Source: Ruminiclostridium sp.
Lineage (GTDB): Bacteria; Bacillota; Clostridia; Oscillospirales; Ruminococcaceae
Length of the DNA: 43,141 nucleotides
Direction: 5' to 3'
Assembly (NCBI GenBank): GCA_017479645.1
Contig: JAFVBZ010000179.1
Location: 1 to 43,141 of the forward strand
Below, in pieces: positions 1 through 8,417 of the stretch. A program made the translations under genes and the position numbers. The notes below the pieces were generated by a model. The model was not told where the DNA came from and ran no database searches. It worked only from the letters and a program-made list of their open reading frames with translations. Position 1 is the stretch's first letter. Each line of letters begins with the position of its first letter.

Positions 1-357
1 AAGCGATTCACACTCAAATCCGAGCATTCTGCATGCACTTTCCAGATATGTGATACGCTTGTTTGAGCTGTCAAGAAGTGTGAACTGCAAGTCCGGACGG
101 TATATCTTCATGGGCAGAGACGGAAAACCCGCACCTGCTCCGACATCAATAACGTTTGTTCCACGTGGAACATTTATCATCGTAAGCGGAAGAATGCTGT
201 CGATGTAGTGCTTTTCCTCGATCTCTTCCGGTTCGGTTATACGGGTGAGATTCACATTCTTATTGTATTCTACCATATATTCGGCGAGCCTGTCAAGCTG
301 ACACGCCTGTTCGTCGGAAAGGTCAATGCCGCATTCCGCAAATTTAGCCTTGTTCAT
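1..357 (-). CDS. rsmG: RsmG, 16S rRNA m7G527 methyltransferase (3' end outside window)
   Basis: This gene (older name gidB) methylates N7 of G527 in 16S rRNA using S-adenosylmethionine. The visible 119 residues begin [10 protein letters not shown] and carry the family hallmarks: a helical N-terminus, NLTRIT followed by an HYIDSILP stretch, and the SAM-binding loop [11 protein letters not shown] with the acidic strand end LLDSS about 20 residues later. The protein continues beyond the left edge. The ATG lies inside the end of mnmG, overlapping it by 14 bp, so the two are almost certainly translationally coupled, as in many bacteria. A perfect parS-like palindrome (157-172) is embedded in the coding sequence and encodes NVPRGT. 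The family call is firm. Confidence 0.95.
   Translation of the reverse strand, partial: MNKAKFAECGIDLSDEQACQLDRLAEYMVEYNKNVNLTRITEPEEIEEKHYIDSILPLTMINVPRGTNVIDVGAGAGFPSLPMKIYRPDLQFTLLDSSNKRITYLESACRMLGFECESL
157..172. promoter_or_regulatory. parS-like site 1 (perfect palindrome)
   Basis: The 16-bp sequence TGTTCCACGTGGAACA is a perfect inverted repeat and matches the broadly conserved ParB/Spo0J centromere-like site. It sits inside rsmG. Its function as a ParB nucleation site is inferred from known parS sequences. Confidence 0.85.
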
Positions 358-2239
358 TCGTTTTGTCCTTTCCGCCGTTATTTGCCGACAGCCAGATCAG
401 CAGAACCGATATGTCCGCGGGATTTACTCCCGAAATACGTCCTGCCTGTCCTATGTTCAGAGGTCTGTGTTCATTCAGCTTTTCTCTTGCTTCAAGACGC
501 AGTCCCTCAATCTTCATATAGTCGATATCGGCAGGGAGCATTTTATTCTCCAGCTTTTTCATTTCCTTTATCTTTGCAAGCTGTGTTGAGATGTATCCCT
601 CGTATTTGATGTTTACTTCAAGCTTTTCGGCAAGATCCGGTCTTATTTCCGGAGCGTTCTCGTCGAATTTTATCAGGTCTTTGTATAGGAGCTGGGGGCG
701 CTTCAACAACTCCACAAATCGAGTCGGCTGATCTATCGGGGAAGTGCCTTTTGATTCAAGCATTGCATTCAATTCCGGAGAAGGGCGCAGTGAAGTCTTG
801 CTTATACGCTTTGTCTCCTCTTCCACTATACGTTTCATTTCAAGAAAATTCTGGTATCTTTCTTCCGAGATAAGACCAATCTCATGTCCCAGTTCCGTAA
901 GACGTTCCGGTGCATTGTCCTGCCTCAGTATCAGCCTGTACTCACTTCTTGATGTCATCATTCTGTAAGGTTCGACACAGCCTTTTGTCACAAGGTCATC
1001 TATCAGTGTCCCGATGTAAGAACCTGAGCGGTCAAGTATTATCTGCTCCTTACCTGCAATCTTTCTCGCAGCATTTATTCCTGCAACAAGACCCTGTGCA
1101 GCCGCTTCTTCATAGCCGGAGGTAGAGTTGAACTGTCCTGCTCCGTAAAGTCCCGATATTTTTTTCGTCTCCAGCGTTGCATACAGTTCCAGCGGATCAA
1201 TGCAGTCATACTCTATTGCATACGCCGGGCGCATTATCTCCACATTTTCTAAACCTTTTATTGTGCGCAGAAATTCAAGCTGAACATCTTCCGGCAGGGA
1301 AGTTGACATTCCCTGTAAGTAGTATTCGTCCGTGTCTTCTCCCATAGGTTCTACAAAAAGCTGGTGACGCTCCTTATCCTTGAAACGCATCAGTTTTGTT
1401 TCTATGCTCGGACAGTATCTCGGTCCCACGCCTACTATTTTTCCGGAATAAAGCGGGGAACGGTGCAGATTATCAAGAATTATCCTGTGTGTCCGTTCGT
1501 TTGTGTATGTCACATAGCACTTTGCTTTGTTTTCAAGCGGGAGCCGGTTATCAAAAGAAAACGGTGTGATGATATCATCACCCGACTGTTCTTCCATTTC
1601 ATCAAAGTTTATGGAACGTTTGTGAACTCTCGCCGGTGTACCTGTCTTGAACCTTCGCAGTTTAAGACCAAGCTTAACTAAATTTTCCGTAAGCTCGCTT
1701 GAAGGATTGACATTGTCCGGTCCGCTCTTATATGACATCTCACCTATGAATATCTCACCGCCGAGATAGGTTCCTGTTGTAATAATTACAGCCTTTGCCC
1801 CGCAGAATGCACCGAGCTTTGTTTTTACTCCGGTGACCTTGCCGTCCTCAACGCAGACTTCTGTGACTTCCGCCTGTCTGATATCGAGCATCGGCTCCTG
1901 TTCCAGCGTGTGCTTCATATATGTGTGATATTTTACTCTGTCTGACTGCACACGAAGAGAATGCACGGCGGGACCCTTACCCCTGTTCAGCATTCGTGAC
2001 TGGATAAAGGTACTGTCTGCCGCTATTCCCATTTGTCCGCCGAGGGCGTCTATCTCGCCGACAAGCTGACCTTTTGCGGAACCTCCGATACTCGGGTTGC
2101 ACGGCATATTTGCTATCGTATCGAGTGACAGCACAAAAACGACTGTTCTCATTCCGAGTCTTGCTGCTGCAAGAGCCGCTTCACAGCCGGCATGTCCGGC
2201 TCCGACAACGGCAACATCGTATTCTCCTATACTATATAT
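344..2239 (-). CDS. mnmG: MnmG, tRNA U34 carboxymethylaminomethyl-modification FAD enzyme, probable AUA start
   Basis: MnmG (GidA) works with MnmE to install cmnm5 on U34 of certain tRNAs, using FAD and methylene-tetrahydrofolate. The Rossmann motif [12 protein letters not shown], the MPCNPSIGG loop, the central GPRYCPSIE segment and the C-terminal helical MnmE-interaction region are all intact. No ATG, GTG or TTG in this frame precedes the Rossmann motif before an in-frame TGA. The first in-frame ATG (2152) would delete the FAD-binding loop. A GGAG with 10 nt spacing precedes an ATA codon at 2239-2237, giving [13 protein letters not shown] and 631 residues, the normal family length. A second strong AGGAG-ATG nearby is out of frame. 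mnmE is not adjacent. The gene overlaps rsmG by 14 bp. Confidence 0.9.
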   Translation of the reverse strand: MYSIGEYDVAVVGAGHAGCEAALAAARLGMRTVVFVLSLDTIANMPCNPSIGGSAKGQLVGEIDALGGQMGIAADSTFIQSRMLNRGKGPAVHSLRVQSDRVKYHTYMKHTLEQEPMLDIRQAEVTEVCVEDGKVTGVKTKLGAFCGAKAVIITTGTYLGGEIFIGEMSYKSGPDNVNPSSELTENLVKLGLKLRRFKTGTPARVHKRSINFDEMEEQSGDDIITPFSFDNRLPLENKAKCYVTYTNERTHRIILDNLHRSPLYSGKIVGVGPRYCPSIETKLMRFKDKERHQLFVEPMGEDTDEYYLQGMSTSLPEDVQLEFLRTIKGLENVEIMRPAYAIEYDCIDPLELYATLETKKISGLYGAGQFNSTSGYEEAAAQGLVAGINAARKIAGKEQIILDRSGSYIGTLIDDLVTKGCVEPYRMMTSRSEYRLILRQDNAPERLTELGHEIGLISEERYQNFLEMKRIVEEETKRISKTSLRPSPELNAMLESKGTSPIDQPTRFVELLKRPQLLYKDLIKFDENAPEIRPDLAEKLEVNIKYEGYISTQLAKIKEMKKLENKMLPADIDYMKIEGLRLEAREKLNEHRPLNIGQAGRISGVNPADISVLLIWLSANNGGKDKTNEQG

Positions 2240-2272
2240 ATTATATCATCTCCGACAAAAAACTATAAGTAG

Positions 2273-2288
2273 TGTTCCACGTAGAACA
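2273..2288. promoter_or_regulatory. parS-like site 2 (one mismatch)
   Basis: TGTTCCACGTAGAACA differs from the perfect palindrome by one base in the right half. It lies just upstream of the mnmG start. It is probably a weaker ParB site. Confidence 0.7.
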
Positions 2289-2379
2289 TTTTGAATAAAA
2301 TCATTAAATAATGATCCGTGCCGAAGGCACACCAAAATTATTCATTATTCATTATTCACTCTTCATTATTCACTAATAC

Positions 2380-2395
2380 TGTTCCACGTGGAACA
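2380..2395. promoter_or_regulatory. parS-like site 3 (perfect palindrome)
   Basis: TGTTCCACGTGGAACA again, identical to the site inside rsmG, in the intergenic region upstream of mnmG and downstream of the aldolase gene. Confidence 0.85.
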
Positions 2396-2440
2396 CCAGA
2401 TATTGACAAAATAGAGAAAGTTATGTCAAAATAAGGTGAA

Positions 2441-3124
2441 TCAAAGGCTGTATTTCTTATATCCGGGGTGACGGATAGGGAATGCCTTCGCTATCTCGCA
2501 GCACTCGTCAATCTTGTTCTTCGGAAGTTCCTTCGCACCGCCGAGAAGTCTTGCAACAAGACTTGTCTTTGCAAAATGTTCAAGCGTCTCCATGCGGTAG
2601 TATGCCTGGGTGATATCCTTGCCTACTGTCAGAGCGCCGTGGTTCATAAGAAGAATGGTGTCATGGTAGGGAAGGAAAGGCTCGATGCTGTCCGGAACTT
2701 CCGTGGTTCCGGGAGTTCCGTAAGGTGCAATCGGCACAGAACCAAGGAAAATTATAGCTTCCGGCATCGTGTACTGGTCAAGCGGGATATGCGCGATCGC
2801 ATAACCTGTTGCAACAGGCGGGTGTGCATGAACCACCGCGCCAATGTCGGGACGGTCCTTGTAACACTTGAGATGCATCTTGAACTCGGAAGAGGGCTTG
2901 TACCCATCGGGGCAGTAGATGACCTCGTTATCGGCGTTCATTTTTATCAGCATTTCCGGAGTAAGTATTCTTTTGCTGGTGCCTGTGGGAGTTGCAATAA
3001 ATGTACCGTCGTCAAGCTTTACGGAAATATTTCCGTCGTTTGCAGCGACAAATCCAAGCGCCCAGAGATTGTGACCTACTTCGCATATCTGTTCTTTGAT
3101 CTTATATTCTTCTGCTTCTGTCAT
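2441..3124 (-). CDS. Class II aldolase/adducin family protein (L-fuculose-phosphate aldolase-like)
   Basis: This 227-aa protein belongs to the zinc-dependent class II aldolase family, whose members cleave L-fuculose-1-phosphate or epimerise L-ribulose-5-phosphate. Visible motifs are the N-terminal phosphate-binding NDGNIS and TPTGTSK, the catalytic acidic SSEFKMH segment, the zinc ligands in VVHAHPP, and a further histidine in LMNHGAL. Length and layout suit FucA better than AraD, but substrate cannot be fixed from sequence. The ATG at 3124 follows an AAGGA about 11 nt upstream. No fucose or rhamnose genes are adjacent, so it stands alone between the radical SAM gene and mnmG. Confidence 0.85.
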   Translation of the reverse strand: MTEAEEYKIKEQICEVGHNLWALGFVAANDGNISVKLDDGTFIATPTGTSKRILTPEMLIKMNADNEVIYCPDGYKPSSEFKMHLKCYKDRPDIGAVVHAHPPVATGYAIAHIPLDQYTMPEAIIFLGSVPIAPYGTPGTTEVPDSIEPFLPYHDTILLMNHGALTVGKDITQAYYRMETLEHFAKTSLVARLLGGAKELPKNKIDECCEIAKAFPIRHPGYKKYSL

Positions 3125-3205
3125 GACATTTTATTCCTTTCTTAAATCAGTAATACTATTATATATCTTTTTCTATGGGTTGTCCATAGTTTTTTGCTTA
3201 TGTTT

Positions 3206-4066
3206 TCAGAAATCCGGGGTCATGTCAAGATTCTCACAGCCTTTTTCCTGCATGAACCCTTTCAGCCCGATATCGGCACAGTGCTCTGTCACTTTGTCGT
3301 ACTCGAATGTGGTAAGCTTCCTGTTGATCTCCGGAAACTCCGATGCTCCGTAGCAGGGAGTATATTGACGCATTATGCTGACAAGAGGACGTGAGGGAAG
3401 TTCAGAAATAATATCGAGCAGCTTCATACTGTCGTGATAGCCTTTCGGGAGAACGAGATGACGTACAATAACTCCACGCTGCATTATCCCGTTATCGTCG
3501 AAAACCTGTTCCGGCTGCTGACGGAGCATTTCTTTCAGCGCAGGCAGTGCATACTCAAAATAATCCGGCGCTCCGGAATATCTCGCTGACATCTCAGCGC
3601 TGTAATACTTCATATCCGGCAGATAGATATCCACCAGACCTTCCAGCATTTTCAGCGTTTCGGTCTTTTCATACCCGCCGCAGTTATATACGATCGGTAT
3701 GCCGAGTTTATCCTTGCATTCATGCAGGATCTCTGCTATCTTATCAGCGAAGTGTGTGCCGGTGACAAAGTTGATATTATGCGCTCCCTTTTCTTTCAGC
3801 TCAAAGATCATCTCTTTAAGTCTGTCCGGCGTTATATTATCACCTTTCAGTCCGTGACTTATGGGATAGTTCTGACAGAACGCACATTTCAGATTACAGC
3901 CGGAAAAGAATACCGCACCGCTTCCTCTTGTTCCGGAGATACAGGGTTCCTCACCAAAATGTAGCATATACTTCGCTACCCGTATTTCATCTGTGCAGCC
4001 GCAGACTCCTGCTTTCCTGCTTCTGTCTGTCCCGCAGTTTCTCGGACAAAGTCTGCACTCACTCAC
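3206..4066 (-). CDS. Radical SAM protein, PflX-like (pyruvate formate-lyase activase homologue)
   Basis: This 286-aa protein is a radical SAM enzyme. The 4Fe-4S/SAM motif is CNLKCAFC at about residues 57-64, preceded by a second cysteine cluster at the N-terminus (CRLCPRNC and CGC), as in the uncharacterised PflX/COG1313 group related to pyruvate formate-lyase activating enzyme. Residues 100-180 contain the expected barrel strands, including FVTGTHF and IYLPDMKYY. Its substrate is unknown; no pyruvate formate-lyase gene is visible nearby. Its start overlaps the end of the upstream 403-aa gene by 8 bp, which suggests co-translation. Confidence 0.85.
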   Translation of the reverse strand: MSECRLCPRNCGTDRSRKAGVCGCTDEIRVAKYMLHFGEEPCISGTRGSGAVFFSGCNLKCAFCQNYPISHGLKGDNITPDRLKEMIFELKEKGAHNINFVTGTHFADKIAEILHECKDKLGIPIVYNCGGYEKTETLKMLEGLVDIYLPDMKYYSAEMSARYSGAPDYFEYALPALKEMLRQQPEQVFDDNGIMQRGVIVRHLVLPKGYHDSMKLLDIISELPSRPLVSIMRQYTPCYGASEFPEINRKLTTFEYDKVTEHCADIGLKGFMQEKGCENLDMTPDF

Positions 4067-5270
4067 TTTTTTTCAGCTCCCCGGCGAATTTTTCCGAAGC
4101 CTCGAAAGAATAGAGTATCTCTGCCTGGTATTCGGGGTCTTCTAAATATAACATATAGTCAAAATGTGCCATTTTATAACAGAATGACACAACTGTGGAA
4201 TACTGCTTTATCAGCATTATCCTGTCATTCACAGTCCAGTAATTGGTGAATGTACGTTTCTTGAAGTACTCCTTCATATCTTCGTTGAAGATGTTGTAAT
4301 TACATATCTGCTCACAGACCGCAGCAACAGACGCAGCCGCGTAATACAGCGAATAGTTATCCATTACGCTTCCGAGATCGTTCATATTTACTTCCGGCAT
4401 TTCCGAAGAAACAAAGTTCATAATCATTTCTATGAAAACACTTACGATCTCCATACGGTTGCCGTTATATACTATATTAATAAACTCATTTGCAAGCTCG
4501 CTCAGCCGTCTTTCCTTATCGAAGCTTTCGATCTCAAATACAGTATTCTTTGAATAAATATCGGAAAGTGCATATCCGCCGTATTTCATTGCATACATCA
4601 CCGAATAGATTATTCTTATCTTCGGATTTGAAAGGTCAGTCAGTATTTTATCACTTGCCTGCGAAAAAACGGAAATAAGTTCTTCAATAGATACCGGCTG
4701 ACGGTTAATTGAAAGATTAGTGCTGAAACGGCGGTAATTATACTTGTCGATAAGCTCCTTATAGCTGACTGCAAATCCCATTCCGTATTTAAGTGCAGAG
4801 AGCCTTATAGATTCAAGCACAGTTTCGGCTTTTTTATCAAATTCCTCCGTCGGCTGTTTTCTTTTCGGAAGTTTTAATTTTTCTGCGTTATCCGGAGCAA
4901 TTTTAATATTCACAGCCTCCGGATCTTTTATGTAAGCTTTTTCATTTCCGATAACCGCACCGGATATGCGGATAAATTCACCTTTAAAAAAGTATCTTAA
5001 AAGAAGCGCAGTCCTTATCGTGTCTTTATCTTTTTCTCTTGCATTCCGCAGATATTTTCTGCACATATAATAGAAAGGCTTATCATTCACAAATACAAGA
5101 TCAAACACATTCAACCCGAGTTTTTCACATGAACTCAGCGTTTCTGTCCCGAAGATATACTTTCTCATTCTTACGAGATATTCCACAGTAAGCTTATCGG
5201 AAACTATTTTTTTGGGTGAAAAAAAGAATGATTTTATATTTGCGGGAAAATTGGTTATTTCAATTTCCAT
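4059..5270 (-). CDS. Uncharacterised 403-aa protein
   Basis: I do not recognise a family. The protein starts MEIEITNFPANIKSF at the ATG preceded by a GAGAG purine tract about 7 nt upstream; an in-frame TTG 18 nt further up (5288) is a weaker alternative. It has no signal peptide and no obvious membrane segments. It is mixed alpha/beta at the N-terminus, with a lysine-rich linker at about residues 135-148, and predominantly helical after about residue 150, with many tyrosine- and isoleucine-rich amphipathic stretches. It sits directly upstream of, and overlaps by 8 bp, the PflX-like radical SAM gene. A soluble cytoplasmic role is likely, but no function can be assigned. Confidence 0.75.
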   Translation of the reverse strand: MEIEITNFPANIKSFFFSPKKIVSDKLTVEYLVRMRKYIFGTETLSSCEKLGLNVFDLVFVNDKPFYYMCRKYLRNAREKDKDTIRTALLLRYFFKGEFIRISGAVIGNEKAYIKDPEAVNIKIAPDNAEKLKLPKRKQPTEEFDKKAETVLESIRLSALKYGMGFAVSYKELIDKYNYRRFSTNLSINRQPVSIEELISVFSQASDKILTDLSNPKIRIIYSVMYAMKYGGYALSDIYSKNTVFEIESFDKERRLSELANEFINIVYNGNRMEIVSVFIEMIMNFVSSEMPEVNMNDLGSVMDNYSLYYAAASVAAVCEQICNYNIFNEDMKEYFKKRTFTNYWTVNDRIMLIKQYSTVVSFCYKMAHFDYMLYLEDPEYQAEILYSFEASEKFAGELKKSE

Positions 5271-5335
5271 AAAATCACTCTCTTTCAAGAATTTCTATTG
5301 ATCTATTCAAAGAATTTCAGATTTCAGTGTTCCGA

Positions 5336-6169
5336 TCACTTTCTGTTTTCCGAGATAACGCCGGAATAGATCTCGCTCTTGGTGAAGCCGAATTTTTTTG
5401 CAGCTTCCTTGCATGCGTCGGACGTCTTTGCACCGTCAACGATAAGCTTGCGTGCATACTCTATCGCTTCTTCCGTAACATATCTCTCTTCCGGTACTTT
5501 TACATTTCCTTCTACCACAAGTACAAACTCTCCTTTCGGCGTATTGTTTTCATAATATTCTATCATTTCGGATATCGTTCCGCGCAGCACTTCTTCATGA
5601 ATTTTAGTCATTTCCCGGCATATAGATATTCTTCTGTTTCCGAGAACATTCAGCAGATCATTCAGAGTGTTTTTCAGCTTGTGAGGAGCTTCGTAGAATA
5701 TCAGAGTATGCTTGAGATCCTTGACCTCTTCGAGATGTGCGTTTCTCTGCTTCTTTGTTACGCTGAGAAAACCTTCAAATGCGAATCTCGATGTTGAGAG
5801 TCCGGATATTGCAAGTGCGGACATAGCGGCGGTAGGGGAGGGAACTACGTTCACCTCTATGCCGTGTTCGGCGCAGAGCTTTACAAGATCTTCGCCGGGA
5901 TCGGAAATGCAGGGCATTCCGGCATCCGTAACTATTGCACAGGTCTCGCCGGCGAGAATACGGTTTATTATCTCCTCGCCCTTTTCCCGGAGATTATGTT
6001 CATAGTAGCTTACAAGAGGCTTATGTATATCAAAATGTGTAAGAAGTTTAAGGGTTACTCTTGTATCTTCCGCCGCTATAAAATCCACGGAATTTAGAAT
6101 ACCGATCGCTCTTGGCGTCATATCAGACAGATTTCCTATCGGAGTACCTACAACATATAGTTTCGACAT
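5336..6169 (-). CDS. rsmI: RsmI, 16S rRNA 2'-O-methyltransferase (C1402)
   Basis: RsmI methylates the 2'-hydroxyl of C1402 in 16S rRNA. The protein (277 aa from the chosen start) shows the tetrapyrrole-methylase fold signatures: LYVVGTPIGNLSDMTPRA at the N-terminus, AAEDTR, YYEHN, VTDAGMPCISDPG and the VPSPTAAMSALAISGL segment. The ATG at 6169 is chosen because AGGTG lies 6 nt upstream and MSKLYVVGTPIGNL is the normal family start; an ATG 24 nt further upstream is less likely. It is the first gene left of the AT-rich 6.2-6.75 kb gap, so its promoter should lie there. Confidence 0.95.
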   Translation of the reverse strand: MSKLYVVGTPIGNLSDMTPRAIGILNSVDFIAAEDTRVTLKLLTHFDIHKPLVSYYEHNLREKGEEIINRILAGETCAIVTDAGMPCISDPGEDLVKLCAEHGIEVNVVPSPTAAMSALAISGLSTSRFAFEGFLSVTKKQRNAHLEEVKDLKHTLIFYEAPHKLKNTLNDLLNVLGNRRISICREMTKIHEEVLRGTISEMIEYYENNTPKGEFVLVVEGNVKVPEERYVTEEAIEYARKLIVDGAKTSDACKEAAKKFGFTKSEIYSGVISENRK

Positions 6170-6193
6170 AATATCACCTTCAGAATTGTTCAT

Positions 6194-6753
6194 AAATTTT
6201 GTTCCTCATTGTTCCTCACAATGATTCAACCATTCAGAATTTACCAAAACAGGCTTAAACAAGCCTTATTTTAACATTTTTAACTGAGTTTTCAACTGTT
6301 CATAGCTTATTTTCGCTTGAAAAATGCAGGTTTTCAACAGTTTCAACAGATTTTTGGTTTAAAAAAACTTTTCTACCAAATGTAATTATGTAGTATCTCA
6401 AAATCAAATCTTTGTAAAATCTCCAAACCCTATTGTTTATCGTCAATTTTTGCTTCATAAATAACATACAAAAAATCAGTGGAATTTTAGGCAATTTGCA
6501 TACAGATTCTGACATAAGTTTCACATACTTACGGGTTGAAAAAAATTTTTTAAGAAAAATCCGCAAACATTATTGGTAGAGCCAAATCTAACACTTTCAA
6601 CCAAGTTTTCAACAAAAACTGCGGTTGAAAACATCAATTCAACACTTTTCAACACAATTATATTTTTCGGGTACAAATTTATGATTTGGTTACAGTTAAG
6701 TGACAATAATACAAAAAGTAAAGAAAAAACTATTGACAAGCGCGGAGGGCGGT
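6194..6753. other. AT-rich gene-free region with TTTTCAAC iterons
   Basis: About 560 bp without a credible gene. It holds six exact copies of TTTTCAAC: plus strand at 6289, 6331, 6606 and 6646, minus strand at 6535-6542 and 6624-6631. At least three near-copies lie at about 6340, 6594 and 6636. The copies fall into two groups separated by about 190 bp. The region is strongly AT-rich. No exact TTATNCACA DnaA box was seen. It could be a regulatory or replication-related iteron array, or the promoter region for both rsmI and the small gene at 6754. Confidence 0.6.
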
Positions 6754-7017
6754 ATGAAAGGCGTTAACAAGCTCGTTATGGAAGTAAGACCGGAAAGCGA
6801 ATACTTTGACAAGGCTATTCTTTTCCTCAGACCGGATATTGCAGACAAACCCCAGAAAGAGATCTCAAAAGGTGCGGAAAATTTACTGAAAGATATATCC
6901 ATATCAGATTTTAACAACAAGTCAAGCAAACCAAGTCCTGTTATCCTGCTTTTTGCCGGAATAACAGCCGGCTCACTTATTTCGTGGGCTGTATTCATAC
7001 TGATCGGGCTTATCTGA
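6754..7017 (+). CDS. Small predicted membrane-anchored protein (87 aa), unknown function
   Basis: A strong GGAGG ends about 5 nt before the ATG at 6754, and the product begins MKGVNKLVMEVRPESEYFDK. Residues 1-60 are hydrophilic and charged. The last 27 residues (SPVILLFAGITAG onward) form one hydrophobic membrane segment with a very short tail, so it would be a tail-anchored protein. An upstream in-frame start at 6700 has no ribosome binding site. It is the only rightward gene in the left arm. Its stop overlaps the stop of remB by 8 bp, tail to tail. I do not recognise the family. Confidence 0.7.
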   Translation: MKGVNKLVMEVRPESEYFDKAILFLRPDIADKPQKEISKGAENLLKDISISDFNNKSSKPSPVILLFAGITAGSLISWAVFILIGLI

Positions 7018-7261
7018 CAGACGATACCTCTTCAAATCTTTTCCGCAGGGTAAGACAGCTGACATTGCTGATGTACACTGTATCTGTGCAGACGATTATA
7101 CTTTTAGGCATATCAAGCGACACATAGTATATTTTACTATTCTTTTGACAATATGATAAATATTCGTTCATATAACTCTGAACAGTCACCTTTTCTATAT
7201 CGAAAATGCCGACTATTTCATTCACATTTACCGAAACATCGCTTCCGAGGTGCAGATACAT
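7010..7261 (-). CDS. remB: RemB-like (DUF370) regulatory protein
   Basis: This 83-aa protein starts MYLHLGSDVSVNVNEIVGIFD, which matches the RemA/RemB (DUF370, formerly YaaB) family. In Bacillus the remB gene lies between recF and gyrB, and the related RemA is a DNA-binding regulator of matrix genes. Position here, 12 bp after recF in the same direction, supports the assignment. Unlike the usual arrangement, no gyrB follows: the next gene is convergent and overlaps its 3' end. The DNA-binding role is by analogy with RemA. Confidence 0.85.
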   Translation of the reverse strand: MYLHLGSDVSVNVNEIVGIFDIEKVTVQSYMNEYLSYCQKNSKIYYVSLDMPKSIIVCTDTVYISNVSCLTLRKRFEEVSSVR

Positions 7262-7273
7262 TGCTTTCCTTTC

Positions 7274-8407
7274 TTACCTGTCTTTGAGTGTAAATTTACC
7301 GTCCGATACGTTCCAGATCTTTCCGGACTCAAATTTCTCTGTATCAGATAAATTACAAGAAGTAATAAATATTTGAAATTTTTCAATATGGTTAATAATG
7401 AATGCACGTCTGAACTCGTCAAGTTCGCTCAAAACGTCATCGAGTATAACAATAGGAACATCTCCGCTCTTTTCGGTTATCATTTCCGCTTCTGCGAGCT
7501 TCAATGCAACAGCAATGCTACGGACCTGTCCCTGTGAAGCAAAGTCCTTTGCAGGCATATTGTTGATAAAGAAGGAAACATCGTCTCTGTGAGCACCAAC
7601 TACTGTATATTTCATTCGCCTTTCGCGGTCTTTGCTCTCATTAAGCTTTTTCAGATATGTCTCATACATAAGGATATGGTCTTCCGGAGTAAACGGAGTA
7701 TCTCCCATTATCGAGCTTTCGTATTTAACATTAAGTATTTCATTATTACTGTTCAGCAGTGAGTAATATTTTTTAGCTCCCGCAGCAAGCATATCGAAGT
7801 ATCTGATACGTCCGCACATAACATTCACTCCAAGCTTTGCCAGCGTCTCATTCCAGCTGTCAAGCATCATCAGAGCGCTGTTATCGTAGATTTGCATATT
7901 GATAAGAATGTTATTCTTCTGACGCAGTGCTTTATTGTATTCATAAAGTTTAGAATTATGAACACGATTTATCATATTTGAAACGAAGTCAATATAATTT
8001 CTTCTTTTTTCCGGATCACCTTTAACAATATACAGATCTTCCGGTATAAACAGAACATATCTTAACGCGCCGTATAGTTCTTCTGCATCTTTCATACCTA
8101 TGCCGTTGAATTTCAAGCGAAAGCTGCTGTTCTTCTGGGTATAGGTGACAACATTCTCCTTATCCGGCATACTGTCGAAAGAAAAGCAGACCTCAACGGA
8201 AGTTTCCGTATCCAAAGAGCCGAAAGGAAGCAGCTCCGATGTTTTAGGATTTCGGAAACTCTTGCCGAAGCATACGGAAATAGCCTCGCACAGATTTGTT
8301 TTGCCCTGGGCATTATTTCCCGTGAATATATTCACCTTTGGGTCAAAAATAAAATCAGCCGAGGCTATATTTCTGAAATTTCTGATTGACAGTGATCTTA
8401 TTATCAT
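7274..8407 (-). CDS. recF: RecF, recombination mediator SMC-like ATPase
   Basis: RecF acts with RecO and RecR to load RecA at single-strand gaps. The 377-aa protein has the P-loop GNNAQGKT at residues 30-37, a central region of helices and coil, the signature-like ASQGQVRSIAVALKLAEAE and the Walker B VILDDVLSELD from residue 320. Length is typical. The ATG at 8407 gives MIIRSLSIRNFRN, the normal start. No purine-rich ribosome binding site precedes it: the edge of a dispersed repeat begins 10 bp upstream (8418). Translation may depend on weak initiation or on coupling across the repeat. Confidence 0.95.
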   Translation of the reverse strand: MIIRSLSIRNFRNIASADFIFDPKVNIFTGNNAQGKTNLCEAISVCFGKSFRNPKTSELLPFGSLDTETSVEVCFSFDSMPDKENVVTYTQKNSSFRLKFNGIGMKDAEELYGALRYVLFIPEDLYIVKGDPEKRRNYIDFVSNMINRVHNSKLYEYNKALRQKNNILINMQIYDNSALMMLDSWNETLAKLGVNVMCGRIRYFDMLAAGAKKYYSLLNSNNEILNVKYESSIMGDTPFTPEDHILMYETYLKKLNESKDRERRMKYTVVGAHRDDVSFFINNMPAKDFASQGQVRSIAVALKLAEAEMITEKSGDVPIVILDDVLSELDEFRRAFIINHIEKFQIFITSCNLSDTEKFESGKIWNVSDGKFTLKDR

Positions 8408-8417
8408 AGAATACAGC

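Larger units (their letters stand above)
2240..2440. repeat. Intergenic region with TTCATTA tandem repeats and a small hairpin
   Basis: Between the aldolase gene and mnmG lies about 200 bp of AT-rich DNA. It contains two parS-like sites, a GTGCC-GAA-GGCAC hairpin near 2320-2332, and several near-tandem copies of TTCATTATTCA-type units at about 2340-2375. No coding potential is visible. The arrangement resembles small dispersed intergenic repeats, but with a single copy in the window this is only a suspicion. Confidence 0.5.

Noticed and set aside
6300-6739. Two leftward open frames in the AT-rich gap
   Set aside because: They have no ribosome binding site, their codons follow the AT-rich background, and the TTTTCAAC iterons run through them.
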